Shown here in pieces: positions 15,610 through 24,237 of a stretch of DNA of 64,000 bases. This stretch comes from DAOQAU01 sp964640325 (GTDB lineage Bacteria; Cyanobacteriota; Vampirovibrionia; Gastranaerophilales; Gastranaerophilaceae), in assembly GCA_964640325.1 (NCBI GenBank), contig CAZXID010000005.1:12659-76658 (forward strand), written 5' to 3'. Made by a program: the position numbers and the translations under genes. Position 1 is the stretch's first letter; each line of letters begins with the position of its first letter. Under the pieces are notes generated by a model. That model was not told where the DNA came from, made no database searches, and saw nothing but the letters and a program-made list of their open reading frames with translations.

Positions 15610-16410
15610 ATGCAAAAAACTCTTGATTTTATTAACGAAAAAACAAATAATTTTCAGCCTGAAATAGGTATTATTTTAGGTTCAGGGTTGGGCGATTTTG
15701 CTTCTGGATTGGAAAGTATAAATATTCCGTATTCGGAAATTCCCGATTTTGAATCTTCCACCGTGCAAGGGCATAAAGGTCAGCTTGTTTTTGCCCGAAT
15801 TTGCGGTAAAAAAGTTGTTATGATGCAGGGAAGATCCCATTTTTATGAAGGACATCCTATGCAAAAAATCACTTTTCCCATAAAAGTGATGAAAAAACTG
15901 GGTGTTAAAACTCTAATTGTGACTAATGCCTCAGGTGCCGCGCATAAAAAGCTTAAGCCCGGCGAATTTATGCTGATAACTGATCATATAAATAACTTGG
16001 GTACAAATCCGCTTATCGGGCAAAATGACGAAACACTTGGCGAAAGATTTCCTGATATGAGCCAAATTTATAAGAAAAAACTTATTGATATAGCCCAAAT
16101 CGCAGCAAAAGAAGTTAAAATTAAAATCAAAAAAGGAGTTTATGTGGCAAGTTCTGGCCCCAGCTATGAAACACCTGCAGAGGTTAGAATGTGGGCAAAG
16201 TTAGGTGCTGATGCTGTTGGGATGTCAACTGTGCCTGAGGCAATTGTTGCAAATTATTGCGGGATAGATGTTTTGGGCATAAGCTGCATTACCAATTACG
16301 CGGCAGGTGTTAGTGATTCAAAGCTTTCTCATAATGAGGTCATTGAAACGGCAAATGTCGTTAAAAGTAAATTTAAACAGTTGCTTTTGAAAATATTGGA
16401 AAAAATTTAA
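15610..16410 (+). CDS. punA: Purine nucleoside phosphorylase
   Basis: 266 residues from the ATG at 15610. A frame open from 15535 would run through the promoter. It cleaves purine nucleosides with phosphate in purine salvage and is the trimeric PNP type. Motifs: LGSGLGDF for phosphate, MQGRSHFYEGH, TNASGAA, SSGPSYETPAEVRM, and VGMSTVPEA for the base. It overlaps convergent trxB by 4 bp (TTAA). upp nearby is also a nucleotide salvage gene. Confidence 0.95.
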   Translation: MQKTLDFINEKTNNFQPEIGIILGSGLGDFASGLESINIPYSEIPDFESSTVQGHKGQLVFARICGKKVVMMQGRSHFYEGHPMQKITFPIKVMKKLGVKTLIVTNASGAAHKKLKPGEFMLITDHINNLGTNPLIGQNDETLGERFPDMSQIYKKKLIDIAQIAAKEVKIKIKKGVYVASSGPSYETPAEVRMWAKLGADAVGMSTVPEAIVANYCGIDVLGISCITNYAAGVSDSKLSHNEVIETANVVKSKFKQLLLKILEKI

Positions 16411-17345
16411 ACCATAATTTCAGAAAGGGTTTCCAGGTATTTTGTTGCAAAAACTGCGCCCACCGCTCCGTCTGAAGCCGCTGTGATTACCTGCCTGAGA
16501 GGGGTTTGTCTTATATCTCCGACTGCAAAAACACCTGCAACAGAAGTTTGCATTCTTTCATCTGTTATGATAAATCCGTTTTCGTCCTGTTTGATTTGAC
16601 CTTCAAAACCTTCAACATTAGGGCTGAATCCTATATAAGGGAATACTCCGCTTACTTCAAGGTTTGTAGTTTTGTTTGTTTTTACATTTTTTAAAACAAG
16701 CGTGTTTACAAGATTATCTCCTAAAATTTCCAAAGGAATAGCATCAAAAATAAATTCGATTTTATCATTTTTTAAGGCTCTTTCTTGAATAATTTTGTCC
16801 GCTCTGAGCGTATCGCGCCTGTGGACTATATAAACCTTTTGGGCAAATTTTGTTAAATACATTCCTTCTTCGACTGCTGCGTTGCCGCCGCCTATGACTG
16901 CAACTTTTTTATCTTTATAAAATGCCCCGTCGCAAACCGCGCAGTAGCTGACGCCTCTTCCTAAAAATTCTTTTTCGCCGCTGATTCCAAGTTTTTTTGA
17001 TTTTGCGCCTGTCGCAAGAATTACTGTTTTTGCTTTAAAATTTGCTTCTTTGGTTTGAATTATTTTAACTTGTGCCGTCAGGTCTATTTTATCTATTTCC
17101 TGCATAGGGAATTTTTTTACATCAAATCTGTCAACGTGTTTTTCAAAATTTTCCATCAAGTCAAATCCGTCTATAAGTCCGAATCCCGGATAATTTTCTA
17201 GTTCAAGATAATTTGTAGGTTGTCCGCCCAGCATGCTTGTATCTATAATAGCAGTAGAAGATGCTCCTCTTGCAGCATAAATCGCCGCGGAAAGTCCTGC
17301 AGGCCCGCCTCCTAATATTACCGTATCAAATTCATAAGTTTTCAT
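16407..17345 (-). CDS. trxB: Thioredoxin reductase
   Basis: 312 residues from the ATG at 17345, which has AGAGGAAA upstream; a GTG 15 bp earlier would put that site inside the gene. This FAD/NADPH flavoenzyme reduces thioredoxin. FAD motif GGGPAGLSAAIYAARG, redox-active CAVC in SYCAVCDGAFY, NADPH motif GGGNAAVEEG, and the C-terminal FAD motif GDIRQTPLRQV are all present. Length is typical. Confidence 0.97.
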   Translation of the reverse strand: MKTYEFDTVILGGGPAGLSAAIYAARGASSTAIIDTSMLGGQPTNYLELENYPGFGLIDGFDLMENFEKHVDRFDVKKFPMQEIDKIDLTAQVKIIQTKEANFKAKTVILATGAKSKKLGISGEKEFLGRGVSYCAVCDGAFYKDKKVAVIGGGNAAVEEGMYLTKFAQKVYIVHRRDTLRADKIIQERALKNDKIEFIFDAIPLEILGDNLVNTLVLKNVKTNKTTNLEVSGVFPYIGFSPNVEGFEGQIKQDENGFIITDERMQTSVAGVFAVGDIRQTPLRQVITAASDGAVGAVFATKYLETLSEIMV

Positions 17346-17370
17346 CTTTTTTCCTCTCACTTCTCACCGC

Positions 17371-17871
17371 TTATTTTACGCTTGAACCTGCGATTTTTTC
17401 ACCAACCAGCTTGTAAGTTGCTCTTTCGCTTTTTATAACTGATTTGTCAATATCTGAAATTGTTTCCAACAAAAGGGTATTAACTCCTTCAAAGCTGTCT
17501 TTACCCAAGTTTAATTCTACTATATCCGTCAACTTTTTACCATCAAAATCGCCGATTTTTTTAAATTTTATTAATTTATCGTTTACCTCATTAATCTCTA
17601 TCGATGCTTTTGCTCCCGAAAAAGGGTTTTCTAAGGTTAAGACGTTACCTTCTCTTGATAAGTTCCATAAATCAATTGTAGAAGGTTTGAATGTTTCCTG
17701 ACTGTTTGTCAGAACTCTGGTTGAGCTTACCCGCCAAGTCCCGTAGAGCATGTCGGGCACTCTGTCAATGACAGAAATTCCTGTTTTTAGCGTGTAAGAC
17801 CGGTCGGCAACTGCAATTTGTGCAGTAAATGCAGTTAAAATAATTATAAGCGCAGTAAGTCTTTTAAACAT
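17371..17871 (-). CDS. Secreted protein of unknown function
   Basis: 166 residues. A signal peptide (MFKRL, a hydrophobic stretch, then a likely AVA-D cleavage near residue 22) predicts export. The mature part alternates polar and hydrophobic residues (YGTWRVSSTRV, IDLWNLSREGN), like a small beta-barrel or lipocalin-like fold. I do not recognise the family. AAAGGAAAAA precedes the start. It overlaps the upstream glycosyltransferase by 28 bp and is therefore co-transcribed with it. Confidence 0.7.
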   Translation of the reverse strand: MFKRLTALIIILTAFTAQIAVADRSYTLKTGISVIDRVPDMLYGTWRVSSTRVLTNSQETFKPSTIDLWNLSREGNVLTLENPFSGAKASIEINEVNDKLIKFKKIGDFDGKKLTDIVELNLGKDSFEGVNTLLLETISDIDKSVIKSERATYKLVGEKIAGSSVK

Positions 17872-18731
17872 TTTTTCCTTTTAGATAGTATATTAATTAT
17901 TTTTTCCGGAATTTCAAATTCTTGTGGAATAATTTCTTTTAGTTTTTCCATACAACAGATTTTAAATCTTTTGAGAGCCTCTGTAAGTTTGGAATAGTAT
18001 TTTTCGCAATTGAGATTATCTTTATATTTATTAAAAAGGTAGAAAAGTTCATATATTTCAACATTTTTATTGTTTTGGCAGAAATTTGTTATTTGTGCCT
18101 GAGAAATTCCTACGTTAATTAAAACTTCGTTTAAAAAAGCAATTTTGTTGTTTTTTGTGAGAACTTTTATATAAAAATCTATGTCAACGAGCCATTTTAG
18201 ATTTTCGTCAAAGAGTAAATTGTTTTTGTTTTTGAAAATAACCACGCTTGGCGAACCGATTCTGTTACACATATAAAGTTCAAAAGGATTTTTTTCTATT
18301 ATTGAAACATATTTTTCCGCCCGTCTGGTCTTAATTTTTTTTGTTTCAATATCAAAATTGACACTTTTTGCATAACCGAAGTCGCATTGGGGGTTCTTGT
18401 CCATTAATTCTATAAATTTTTGCAGAGAATTTTCATCCGCAAACCAGTCATCATGATGGAGAATTTTTATATATTCGCCTTGCGCTTTTTTAATTCCTTC
18501 GTTCCAATTTTTCGGGGCACCGAGTTTTTGCGGGTTCTTAAAATATTTTATCCTCTCATCATTTAAAAGCGCTGCGTATATTTTTATATCATCGTTGTCC
18601 GAATCATCGGTTATAATGATTTCAAAATTACAGAAGGTTTGGCTTAAGACAGAATTGAGAGTTCTCTTAAAGCTTTCTAAATTATTATAGGTGGGTATTG
18701 TAACTGAAACTTTTATTTTAAAATCTTCCAT
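17844..18731 (-). CDS. Glycosyltransferase family 2
   Basis: 295 residues with a GT-A fold. N-terminal VSVTIPTYNNLESFKRTLNS, the nucleotide-sugar acidic motif DDSDND, and the metal-binding HHDDW (about residues 95-99) are visible. It transfers an unknown sugar to an unknown acceptor in the cytoplasm. It is divergent from a second GT2 gene across a 63-bp gap. Both are probably surface-glycan enzymes. Confidence 0.9.
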   Translation of the reverse strand: MEDFKIKVSVTIPTYNNLESFKRTLNSVLSQTFCNFEIIITDDSDNDDIKIYAALLNDERIKYFKNPQKLGAPKNWNEGIKKAQGEYIKILHHDDWFADENSLQKFIELMDKNPQCDFGYAKSVNFDIETKKIKTRRAEKYVSIIEKNPFELYMCNRIGSPSVVIFKNKNNLLFDENLKWLVDIDFYIKVLTKNNKIAFLNEVLINVGISQAQITNFCQNNKNVEIYELFYLFNKYKDNLNCEKYYSKLTEALKRFKICCMEKLKEIIPQEFEIPEKIINILSKRKKCLKDLLRL

Positions 18732-18737
18732 ATAAAT

Positions 18738-18743
18738 ACTATA
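18738..18743 (-). promoter_or_regulatory. -10-like box implying leaderless GT2 mRNA (leftward)
   Basis: TATAGT on the minus strand lies 6 nt before the ATG at 18731, with no ribosome-binding site. Confidence 0.35.
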
Positions 18744-18759
18744 TTACAAAAACACATAA

Positions 18760-18788
18760 TTGACTTACTTTTTATTTTTAAATATTAT
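18760..18788 (+). promoter_or_regulatory. Promoter for leaderless GT2 mRNA (rightward)
   Basis: TTGACT (18760-18765) and TATTAT (18783-18788) are separated by 17 bp, and the -10 box ends 6 nt before the ATG at 18795. This is the best-formed example of the leaderless arrangement in the window. Confidence 0.5.
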
Positions 18789-18794
18789 TATAGT

Positions 18795-19619
18795 ATGAAC
18801 AAAAATGTTTCTGTTATCACCGCAAGTTACAATTATGCGGACTTCCTAAAAGAGGCGATCGAAAGTGTTATCTCCCAGACTTATACAAACTGGGAGCTGA
18901 TTGTTGTAGACGACGGGTCTTCGGATAATTCTGTTGAAGTTATTAAAGAATTTTGCGCAAGAGATGAGCGCATAAAATTTTTTAGACACCTTGAGGGTGA
19001 AAACAGGGGGCTTAAAGAAACAATGCTGCTTGGAATCGAAAAAGCTTCAGGCGATTATATTGCTTTTTTGGAAAGCGATGACATTTGGGAGCCGAATTGT
19101 CTTGAAGAAAAGATTAAAATTGCACAGCAATATCCTGAGGCAAAAATAATTTTCAGCGATGTTGATCTTTTTGGCAATGAGGAAATAATAGAAGATTACG
19201 CAAGGTATTTTGAACTTAATGATAGAATTTTGTCTTCAAAAAAATATCCGGCTAATCTTTTTAGCGCTTTCAGTTTTCAAAATGTTATTCCGACGTTTTC
19301 ATGTGCTATGGTTGAAGCTCAAACACTTAAAAAAGCAGACTTTAACCCTACCGTAGAAGCTTTTTTGGATCATTGGATCTGGGCACATTTGGCATATGAG
19401 AACAAAATTTATTATATAAACCAAAGGCTTACCCGTTGGAGAATGCATACAACAAGCCTTGTCGGAAGACGTCAAAATAAAAACGAGAAACAATTTTTGT
19501 CTGACATATCAAAATCTTTTCAAAAAAAAGGTTTCAGGAAGCACATGTTTTTCTGGAACAGGCACAGACATCCTAAAATTGAAAAGATTTTCAGAGGCTT
19601 GATGAGAAAGTTTGCTTAA
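18795..19619 (+). CDS. Glycosyltransferase family 2
   Basis: 274 residues. N-terminal VSVITASYNYADFLKEAIES, acidic VVDDGSSDNS, and the DXD-like ESDDIWEP (about residues 94-101) identify a GT-A family 2 enzyme. The C-terminus is basic (FFWNRHRHPK), which could associate with the membrane. Substrate unknown. It has no ribosome-binding site, and its promoter suggests a leaderless transcript. Confidence 0.9.
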   Translation: MNKNVSVITASYNYADFLKEAIESVISQTYTNWELIVVDDGSSDNSVEVIKEFCARDERIKFFRHLEGENRGLKETMLLGIEKASGDYIAFLESDDIWEPNCLEEKIKIAQQYPEAKIIFSDVDLFGNEEIIEDYARYFELNDRILSSKKYPANLFSAFSFQNVIPTFSCAMVEAQTLKKADFNPTVEAFLDHWIWAHLAYENKIYYINQRLTRWRMHTTSLVGRRQNKNEKQFLSDISKSFQKKGFRKHMFFWNRHRHPKIEKIFRGLMRKFA

Positions 19620-19700
19620 CCTTTTTAATGCCCGATTGGTTTATTTTTTATTGATAATTAGTTGTGTTATTATGTAAAAAGTCAGATAAAGGGGTTTGGG

Positions 19701-22289
19701 ATGAAAAAATTTTTAGTATTACTGTTTGTTTTTTGTTCAGGTATAAGTGCTTTTGCTCAGGATTACCAAATTTATAAAATGGAAAGCGGACAGACTGTTA
19801 TAATAAAACAAGTTAAAAGCAATCCTATTGTGGTTGTTGATACCTGGATAAAAACAGGGTCAATAAATGAAATTGATAAAAATAGCGGAGTTTCACACTT
19901 TCTTGAACACCTTTTCTTTAAAGGAACAAAAAGTCATCCTGCAGGGGAGATGGACAAACTTTTAGAATCAAAAGGGGCGGTTCAAAATGCTGCCACCAGC
20001 AAGGATTTTACCCACTATTACATCACAATTCCTTCAAAATATTTTGATCTTGCTTTGGATTTGCACTCAGACATGCTTTTAAATCCTCTTGTGCCCAGAA
20101 AAGAGCTTGAAAAAGAGCGAAAAGTCGTATTGGAAGAAATTGCCAAAGATGAAAATGACCCTTCAAACAAGGTCTATGAAAATCTTATAAATATGCTTTA
20201 TACCACTCATCCTTATAAAAGAAAAGTATTGGGCACCCGCGATGTTATAGGTAAAATTACAAGGGAAGAAATCCTGAATTATTATAAACAGCATTATTAC
20301 CCTCAAAATATGGTGACTATGGTCATAGGTGATGTCGAACCTGAACATGTATTGAAAAAGATTAGTGAAGATTTTAGGCAAAATGAAGTTAAAAAGTCTT
20401 TAAAGATTTCAAATAAAAAAGAAAAACAGTTAATCCAAAAAACAGTTAAAATCGATTATCAACCGGTACAAAGCGGCTATATGCTTATAGGATATAGGGC
20501 TGTTGATGCTGTGAATCCTGATTCATACGCACTTGATTTGCTTGGAGTAATTTTGGGCGAAGGGCGCTCAAGTATTTTATATCAGACAATAAAAGAACAA
20601 AAGCAGCTTGCTTATTCGATTTCTGCTCAAAATTCCACATTCAGGGAAGACGGAATTTTTATGATAAGCGCAAATTTTACCCCCGATAATTGTGACAAAC
20701 TCCAAAAATCTATATTTGATGAAATTTTAAAAATCCAAAAAAACGGAGTTACACCCGAAGAACTTTCAAAAGCAAAAAGCGCACTTGAAGTAGAAACTTA
20801 TTATACAAGAGAATCCATTTCTAATATTGCTTCTTCAATAGGTTATACAACGGTTTTAACCGATAACCCCAAATATTATGAAGAATATTTGGAAAATATA
20901 AAAAAAGTGAGCCTTGCCGATATAAAAAGAGTTGCAAACACTTATTTGGTGGAAAATCAATGCGCCGTTTCAATAGTTCTTCCTGAACAAGAGGGACAGG
21001 AAAATGTTCAAACAGTAAAACCTGAACACAACACTAAATTAATAAACCAATCGTCGGGAGTTCAAAAATACGAAATAGATACAGGAGCTATTCTTTTAAT
21101 TACGCCTAACGATTTAAATGATATTGTCGCCATAAGCATTTACTGCAAAGGCGGAGGATTTATTGAAAAAATCAAAGGTACTTCTTTTATGACAGGCAGT
21201 GTAATGCTCAAAGGTACAAAAAATTATTCTTCGCTCGAGCTTGCAAAAATTATGGAAGAAAACGGTATTAAAATCCAACCGAATCCTACCACAGATTCTT
21301 TTACAATAAATGTTTTGACTACAAAACCAAAGCTTCAAAAAACATTGGAAATTCTTGATGAGATTGTAAACAGGGCAACTTTTGATGAGTATGAAATTGA
21401 AAAAACAAAAAATGCAAAACTTAATTCAATTAAACAATCTAGAGATGTTCCCTTTAATGTTGCATTGGAAGAATATAAAACTTTGATTTACGAAAATTCA
21501 CCTTACAGTACAAGCCCTAAAATTCTTGAAAAAAATATTTCTAAAATTCAAAGAGAAGATATTTTGCAATATTACAGCCAGGTTTTTAACCCTAAAAACA
21601 TTGTGATTTCGGTTAACGGTAAAATTGAAGCAAAAGATGTCGCAAATCAACTGGGGGATATTTTTGCGCCAAAAAGCGGTGAGAAATTCAGTTATGATAG
21701 TTATGCCTCAAAAACTCCGCCTATCTCAGGAATGAAAATTTCAACCAAAAACATTAAAGACTTGCAAACCTCATGGCTTGTGATAGGCTGGCAGACAAGC
21801 GGGCTTCAAAATCAAAAAGATTATGCAACACTTCAGGTTATAGATGCCATTTTAGGCTCGGGCATGAGCTCAAGACTCTTTAAAAACCTCAGAGAGCAAG
21901 AAGGGCTTGCCTACCAGCTGGGCTCTTCTTATTCGCCCAATGTGCTGAGAGGAACCTTTACCATGTTTATCGGAACAAACCCAAAAACCCTTGCACTTTC
22001 ACAAAAAATGCTTCTTGCCGAAACCAACAAACTTAAAACTCAATTTGTAGGTGATAAAGAATTGAGCGAGGCAAAAGAAAAACTCATAGGAAATTACCTT
22101 CTTTCTCTTGAAACAAATTTGGAAAAAGCATCGAATATAGGCTGGTTTGAAGCTTCAGGCAGAGGATTTGAATTCAAAGACAAGTATGAAAACCTTATAA
22201 ACAGCGTAAGTGCTTCTGATATTGTTGAAGTCGCAAACAAATACTTTAATCAGGATTATGTTGTTTCGTTGGTTAATGTCTCAAATTAA
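19701..22289 (+). CDS. Zinc protease of the M16 (pitrilysin/PqqL-like) family, two fused units
   Basis: 862 residues from the ATG at 19701, preceded by AAAGGGG; the frame is open further upstream without a site. A signal peptide (MKKFLVLLFVFCSG, ending SAFA) predicts export. The first half has the inverted zinc motif HFLEH with the downstream Glu in EKERKVVLEEI. The second half is an M16 domain without HxxEH (KGGGFIEKIKGTSFMTGS), the usual catalytic plus inactive pair. It overlaps convergent fliR by 4 bp. Likely a periplasmic peptidase; its target is unknown. Confidence 0.92.
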   Translation: MKKFLVLLFVFCSGISAFAQDYQIYKMESGQTVIIKQVKSNPIVVVDTWIKTGSINEIDKNSGVSHFLEHLFFKGTKSHPAGEMDKLLESKGAVQNAATSKDFTHYYITIPSKYFDLALDLHSDMLLNPLVPRKELEKERKVVLEEIAKDENDPSNKVYENLINMLYTTHPYKRKVLGTRDVIGKITREEILNYYKQHYYPQNMVTMVIGDVEPEHVLKKISEDFRQNEVKKSLKISNKKEKQLIQKTVKIDYQPVQSGYMLIGYRAVDAVNPDSYALDLLGVILGEGRSSILYQTIKEQKQLAYSISAQNSTFREDGIFMISANFTPDNCDKLQKSIFDEILKIQKNGVTPEELSKAKSALEVETYYTRESISNIASSIGYTTVLTDNPKYYEEYLENIKKVSLADIKRVANTYLVENQCAVSIVLPEQEGQENVQTVKPEHNTKLINQSSGVQKYEIDTGAILLITPNDLNDIVAISIYCKGGGFIEKIKGTSFMTGSVMLKGTKNYSSLELAKIMEENGIKIQPNPTTDSFTINVLTTKPKLQKTLEILDEIVNRATFDEYEIEKTKNAKLNSIKQSRDVPFNVALEEYKTLIYENSPYSTSPKILEKNISKIQREDILQYYSQVFNPKNIVISVNGKIEAKDVANQLGDIFAPKSGEKFSYDSYASKTPPISGMKISTKNIKDLQTSWLVIGWQTSGLQNQKDYATLQVIDAILGSGMSSRLFKNLREQEGLAYQLGSSYSPNVLRGTFTMFIGTNPKTLALSQKMLLAETNKLKTQFVGDKELSEAKEKLIGNYLLSLETNLEKASNIGWFEASGRGFEFKDKYENLINSVSASDIVEVANKYFNQDYVVSLVNVSN

Positions 22290-23065
22290 ATTATATGAGA
22301 AAATGACAAGAAATAGTCGCTTATAATCGTAACAAGCATGGGCAAAATCCAAACCAGAATCGCAGCACCCAAAACGGGCTTAAACAGGAAGCTCAGTTGG
22401 AAAACGTTTACCTGCGGTGCGGTTTTTGAGATTATCCCCAAAATTATATCCTGCCCTAATGTTGCCAAAAGTACGGGGGAAGCGATTTGAAGCCCCATAT
22501 ATAAAACATTTGAGGTCATTTGCGAAAGGTAATCCATGTTTACTATTTTTGCAAGCGGAATTTGTGTTGCATAAATCGGAAAAAGTTCAAAGCTTCTCAT
22601 AAATGCTTGAAAAAGCCAATAAATCCCGCCAAGCTGAATAAAAATTAACAGCCCCAAAATAGAAAAAAGTTTGTCTAAAATTGAAACCTGACTCTGTGTC
22701 GTAGGGTCTAAAACCATAGCAGAAGAAAGCCCCATCTGCATATTTATCATATCGGCACCTGCTTGAACCGCAATCAAAATAAGCTGAGCCATATAACCTA
22801 TCATAGCACCTACCGCGATATTTAAAACGATAGAAAGAAAAAGAGAGTTACTTGCAGGCACAGCAGAGGGTTTTAAAACTATGGTCATCATTATAGTCAA
22901 TAAAAGTGCGAGTGCGATTTTTACAAGCGTGGGAATTTCTTTTCTGTTAAAAACCGGACAAAATCTTATAAATCCCATCATTCTTGCAAACACTATAATT
23001 CCTGCCGCTATAGCAGTATTAAAAGCAGGGAATAATTTTGCAAATTGGCTTAAAATAAGCTCCAT
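22286..23065 (-). CDS. fliR: Flagellar export apparatus protein FliR
   Basis: 259 residues and about six membrane segments. FliR is part of the helical FliPQR export gate of the flagellar type III secretion system. The N-terminal FARMMGFIRFCPVFNRKEIP and the mid-region AGADMINMQMGLSSAMVLDP are typical. The start codon overlaps the stop codon of the preceding small gene (TAATG). It is the last gene of the leftward fliN-O-P-Q-X-R operon. Confidence 0.95.
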   Translation of the reverse strand: MELILSQFAKLFPAFNTAIAAGIIVFARMMGFIRFCPVFNRKEIPTLVKIALALLLTIMMTIVLKPSAVPASNSLFLSIVLNIAVGAMIGYMAQLILIAVQAGADMINMQMGLSSAMVLDPTTQSQVSILDKLFSILGLLIFIQLGGIYWLFQAFMRSFELFPIYATQIPLAKIVNMDYLSQMTSNVLYMGLQIASPVLLATLGQDIILGIISKTAPQVNVFQLSFLFKPVLGAAILVWILPMLVTIISDYFLSFSHII

Positions 23066-23478
23066 TACTCACTCCTTTCAAATTTTATGGGGTATTGGTC
23101 AAGTTTAATTTCATCTATAACAGGCGGTGAATCTAACAAAAGCAATTCAAAAATTTCATTTTCAATCAGGGGTAATTCTTCATGTTCAACAGAAGGCTTT
23201 ACCGCTATTTCAAATTTTACATCTCCTTTGTCGGTAAAAATGGTAAGATTTGATTTGCCGATTTTTAAAGGTTGAACAAGTATAACGTTTTTTTCGTTAA
23301 AAATTGTAAAAAAAGGGCTTACGTTAATAATTTCAGAATCAGAAACCGCAAGACTTTCCACAATACTTTGGGTGCTTAAAATATAATTTTTCCCAAGATG
23401 AATTTCAAAACTCTCAAGCGCAAAACAGTTTGTGCCAAATAATAAAAATATTGTTAATAAAATTATCTTTTTTACCAT
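23065..23478 (-). CDS. Exported pilus/secretin-type N-domain protein inside the flagellar operon
   Basis: 137 residues. A signal peptide (MVKKIILLTIFLLFGTNCFA) is followed by a domain like the N-terminal domain of CpaC/RcpA-type secretins: LGKNYILSTQSIVESLAVSD, then VLVQPLKIGKSNLTIF, then DVKFEIAV. In secretins this binds neighbouring periplasmic parts. Here it stands alone between fliQ and fliR, which is unusual. Its start codon lies within a heptamer repeat array whose GGTGA units could serve as the ribosome-binding site. A periplasmic basal-body or P-ring-like role is speculation. Confidence 0.7.
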   Translation of the reverse strand: MVKKIILLTIFLLFGTNCFALESFEIHLGKNYILSTQSIVESLAVSDSEIINVSPFFTIFNEKNVILVQPLKIGKSNLTIFTDKGDVKFEIAVKPSVEHEELPLIENEIFELLLLDSPPVIDEIKLDQYPIKFERSE

Positions 23479-23508
23479 TCACCATTCACCATTCACTATT
23501 TACTATTT
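23474..23508. repeat. Heptamer tandem repeat between fliQ and the next gene
   Basis: Five consecutive 7-bp units: ACCATTC three times, then ACTATTT twice. The array overlaps the start codon (23476-23478) of the leftward gene. Confidence 0.85.
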
Positions 23509-23512
23509 CCCC

Positions 23513-24001
23513 TTATCTGCCGAGGATTTTTTTTGTTTCCACAAAGTTAGGTCTGGGTTGAGCCGATTTTGGAGCAGGAGAATATTTGAATTTTTCCTGA
23601 CGGTTTTCAAATTGTGATTTGCCTGATTTATTGATTAAATCCTGAATGTCGGGATTGTCTTTGATTGTATCGTTCATCTCACCTGCAAACGGCCTTGTAT
23701 ATTTGTAATAATCGGAAGGTAAAACATAGCTGTCAGCTTTGGGAACAACATTGAATGCAACAGAAACTCCTTCGGTAAAAAAATTTGTCAAAAGTCTTAC
23801 AAATCCTATTCCGCCGATTATTATTACAAGAAAAACACCCAAAATTTTTGGAGCAGCGGCGATTGTCTGTTCTTGAACTTGAGTTACTGCCTGTAAAATT
23901 CCCACAACAAGACCTATTCCCGCTGCCACAAGTACACAGGGCATCGAAATCAAAAGCATTATTACAAAACCTCTTGCCATGTATTCGATTAATAGTTCCA
24001 T
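23513..24001 (-). CDS. fliQ: Flagellar export apparatus protein FliQ with C-terminal extension
   Basis: 162 residues, compared with about 90 for typical FliQ. Residues 1-85 hold the two membrane helices and the FliQ core (LVAAGIGLVVGILQAVTQVQ, TIAAAPKI). The remaining ~75 residues are soluble, Lys/Pro/Asp-rich and end in KKILGR. I do not recognise the extension; depending on topology it could face the cytoplasm or the periplasm. AGGA precedes the ATG. Upstream of it is a repeat-rich gap. Confidence 0.93.
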   Translation of the reverse strand: MELLIEYMARGFVIMLLISMPCVLVAAGIGLVVGILQAVTQVQEQTIAAAPKILGVFLVIIIGGIGFVRLLTNFFTEGVSVAFNVVPKADSYVLPSDYYKYTRPFAGEMNDTIKDNPDIQDLINKSGKSQFENRQEKFKYSPAPKSAQPRPNFVETKKILGR

Positions 24002-24031
24002 TTTTTAAGTCCTTTGTTGTTAGGTAATTTT

Positions 24032-24168
24032 GGCTGAATGGGTGAATGGCTGAACGGTTGAATAGTTTTTTTTCGTTACGAAGTAACAAATTGAATTTAT
24101 TACCCTATTTAATTATTCACCTTAATAAACTTTTCACCTTTTCACCTGTTAAGCTTTCCAGTTAGTTT
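24032..24168. repeat. Octamer-type degenerate repeats in the fliP-fliQ gap
   Basis: 24032-24063 is four 8-bp units (GGCTGAAT, GGGTGAAT, GGCTGAAC, GGTTGAAT). 24113-24168 reads as about seven units of the opposite orientation (TTATTCAC, then ACTTTTCA, CCTTTTCA and degenerate copies). The two arrays face each other. Confidence 0.6.
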
Positions 24169-24176
24169 TCACTGAG

Positions 24177-24237
24177 ATCCTGAAACAAGTTCAGGATGAC
24201 GAGGCTCTAAAGCTCGTTCCTCGCTAAGAGCCTCGTC
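24177..24237. repeat. REP-like palindromic element at the fliP end
   Basis: Two inverted repeats in a row: arms 24177-24184 and 24190-24197 (ATCCTGAA/TTCAGGAT), and arms 24198-24208 and 24227-24237 (GACGAGGCTCT/AGAGCCTCGTC). The second reaches into the fliP stop codon (24236-24238). The ATCCTGAA...TTCAGGAT palindrome resembles dispersed elements known from many bacteria. It could also act as a transcription attenuator inside the operon. Confidence 0.6.

Noticed and set aside
23733..24089. 118-residue leftward frame rich in Cys, Arg and Asn
   Set aside because: Shadow of fliQ in another frame; the composition is unnatural and the real FliQ frame is clear.
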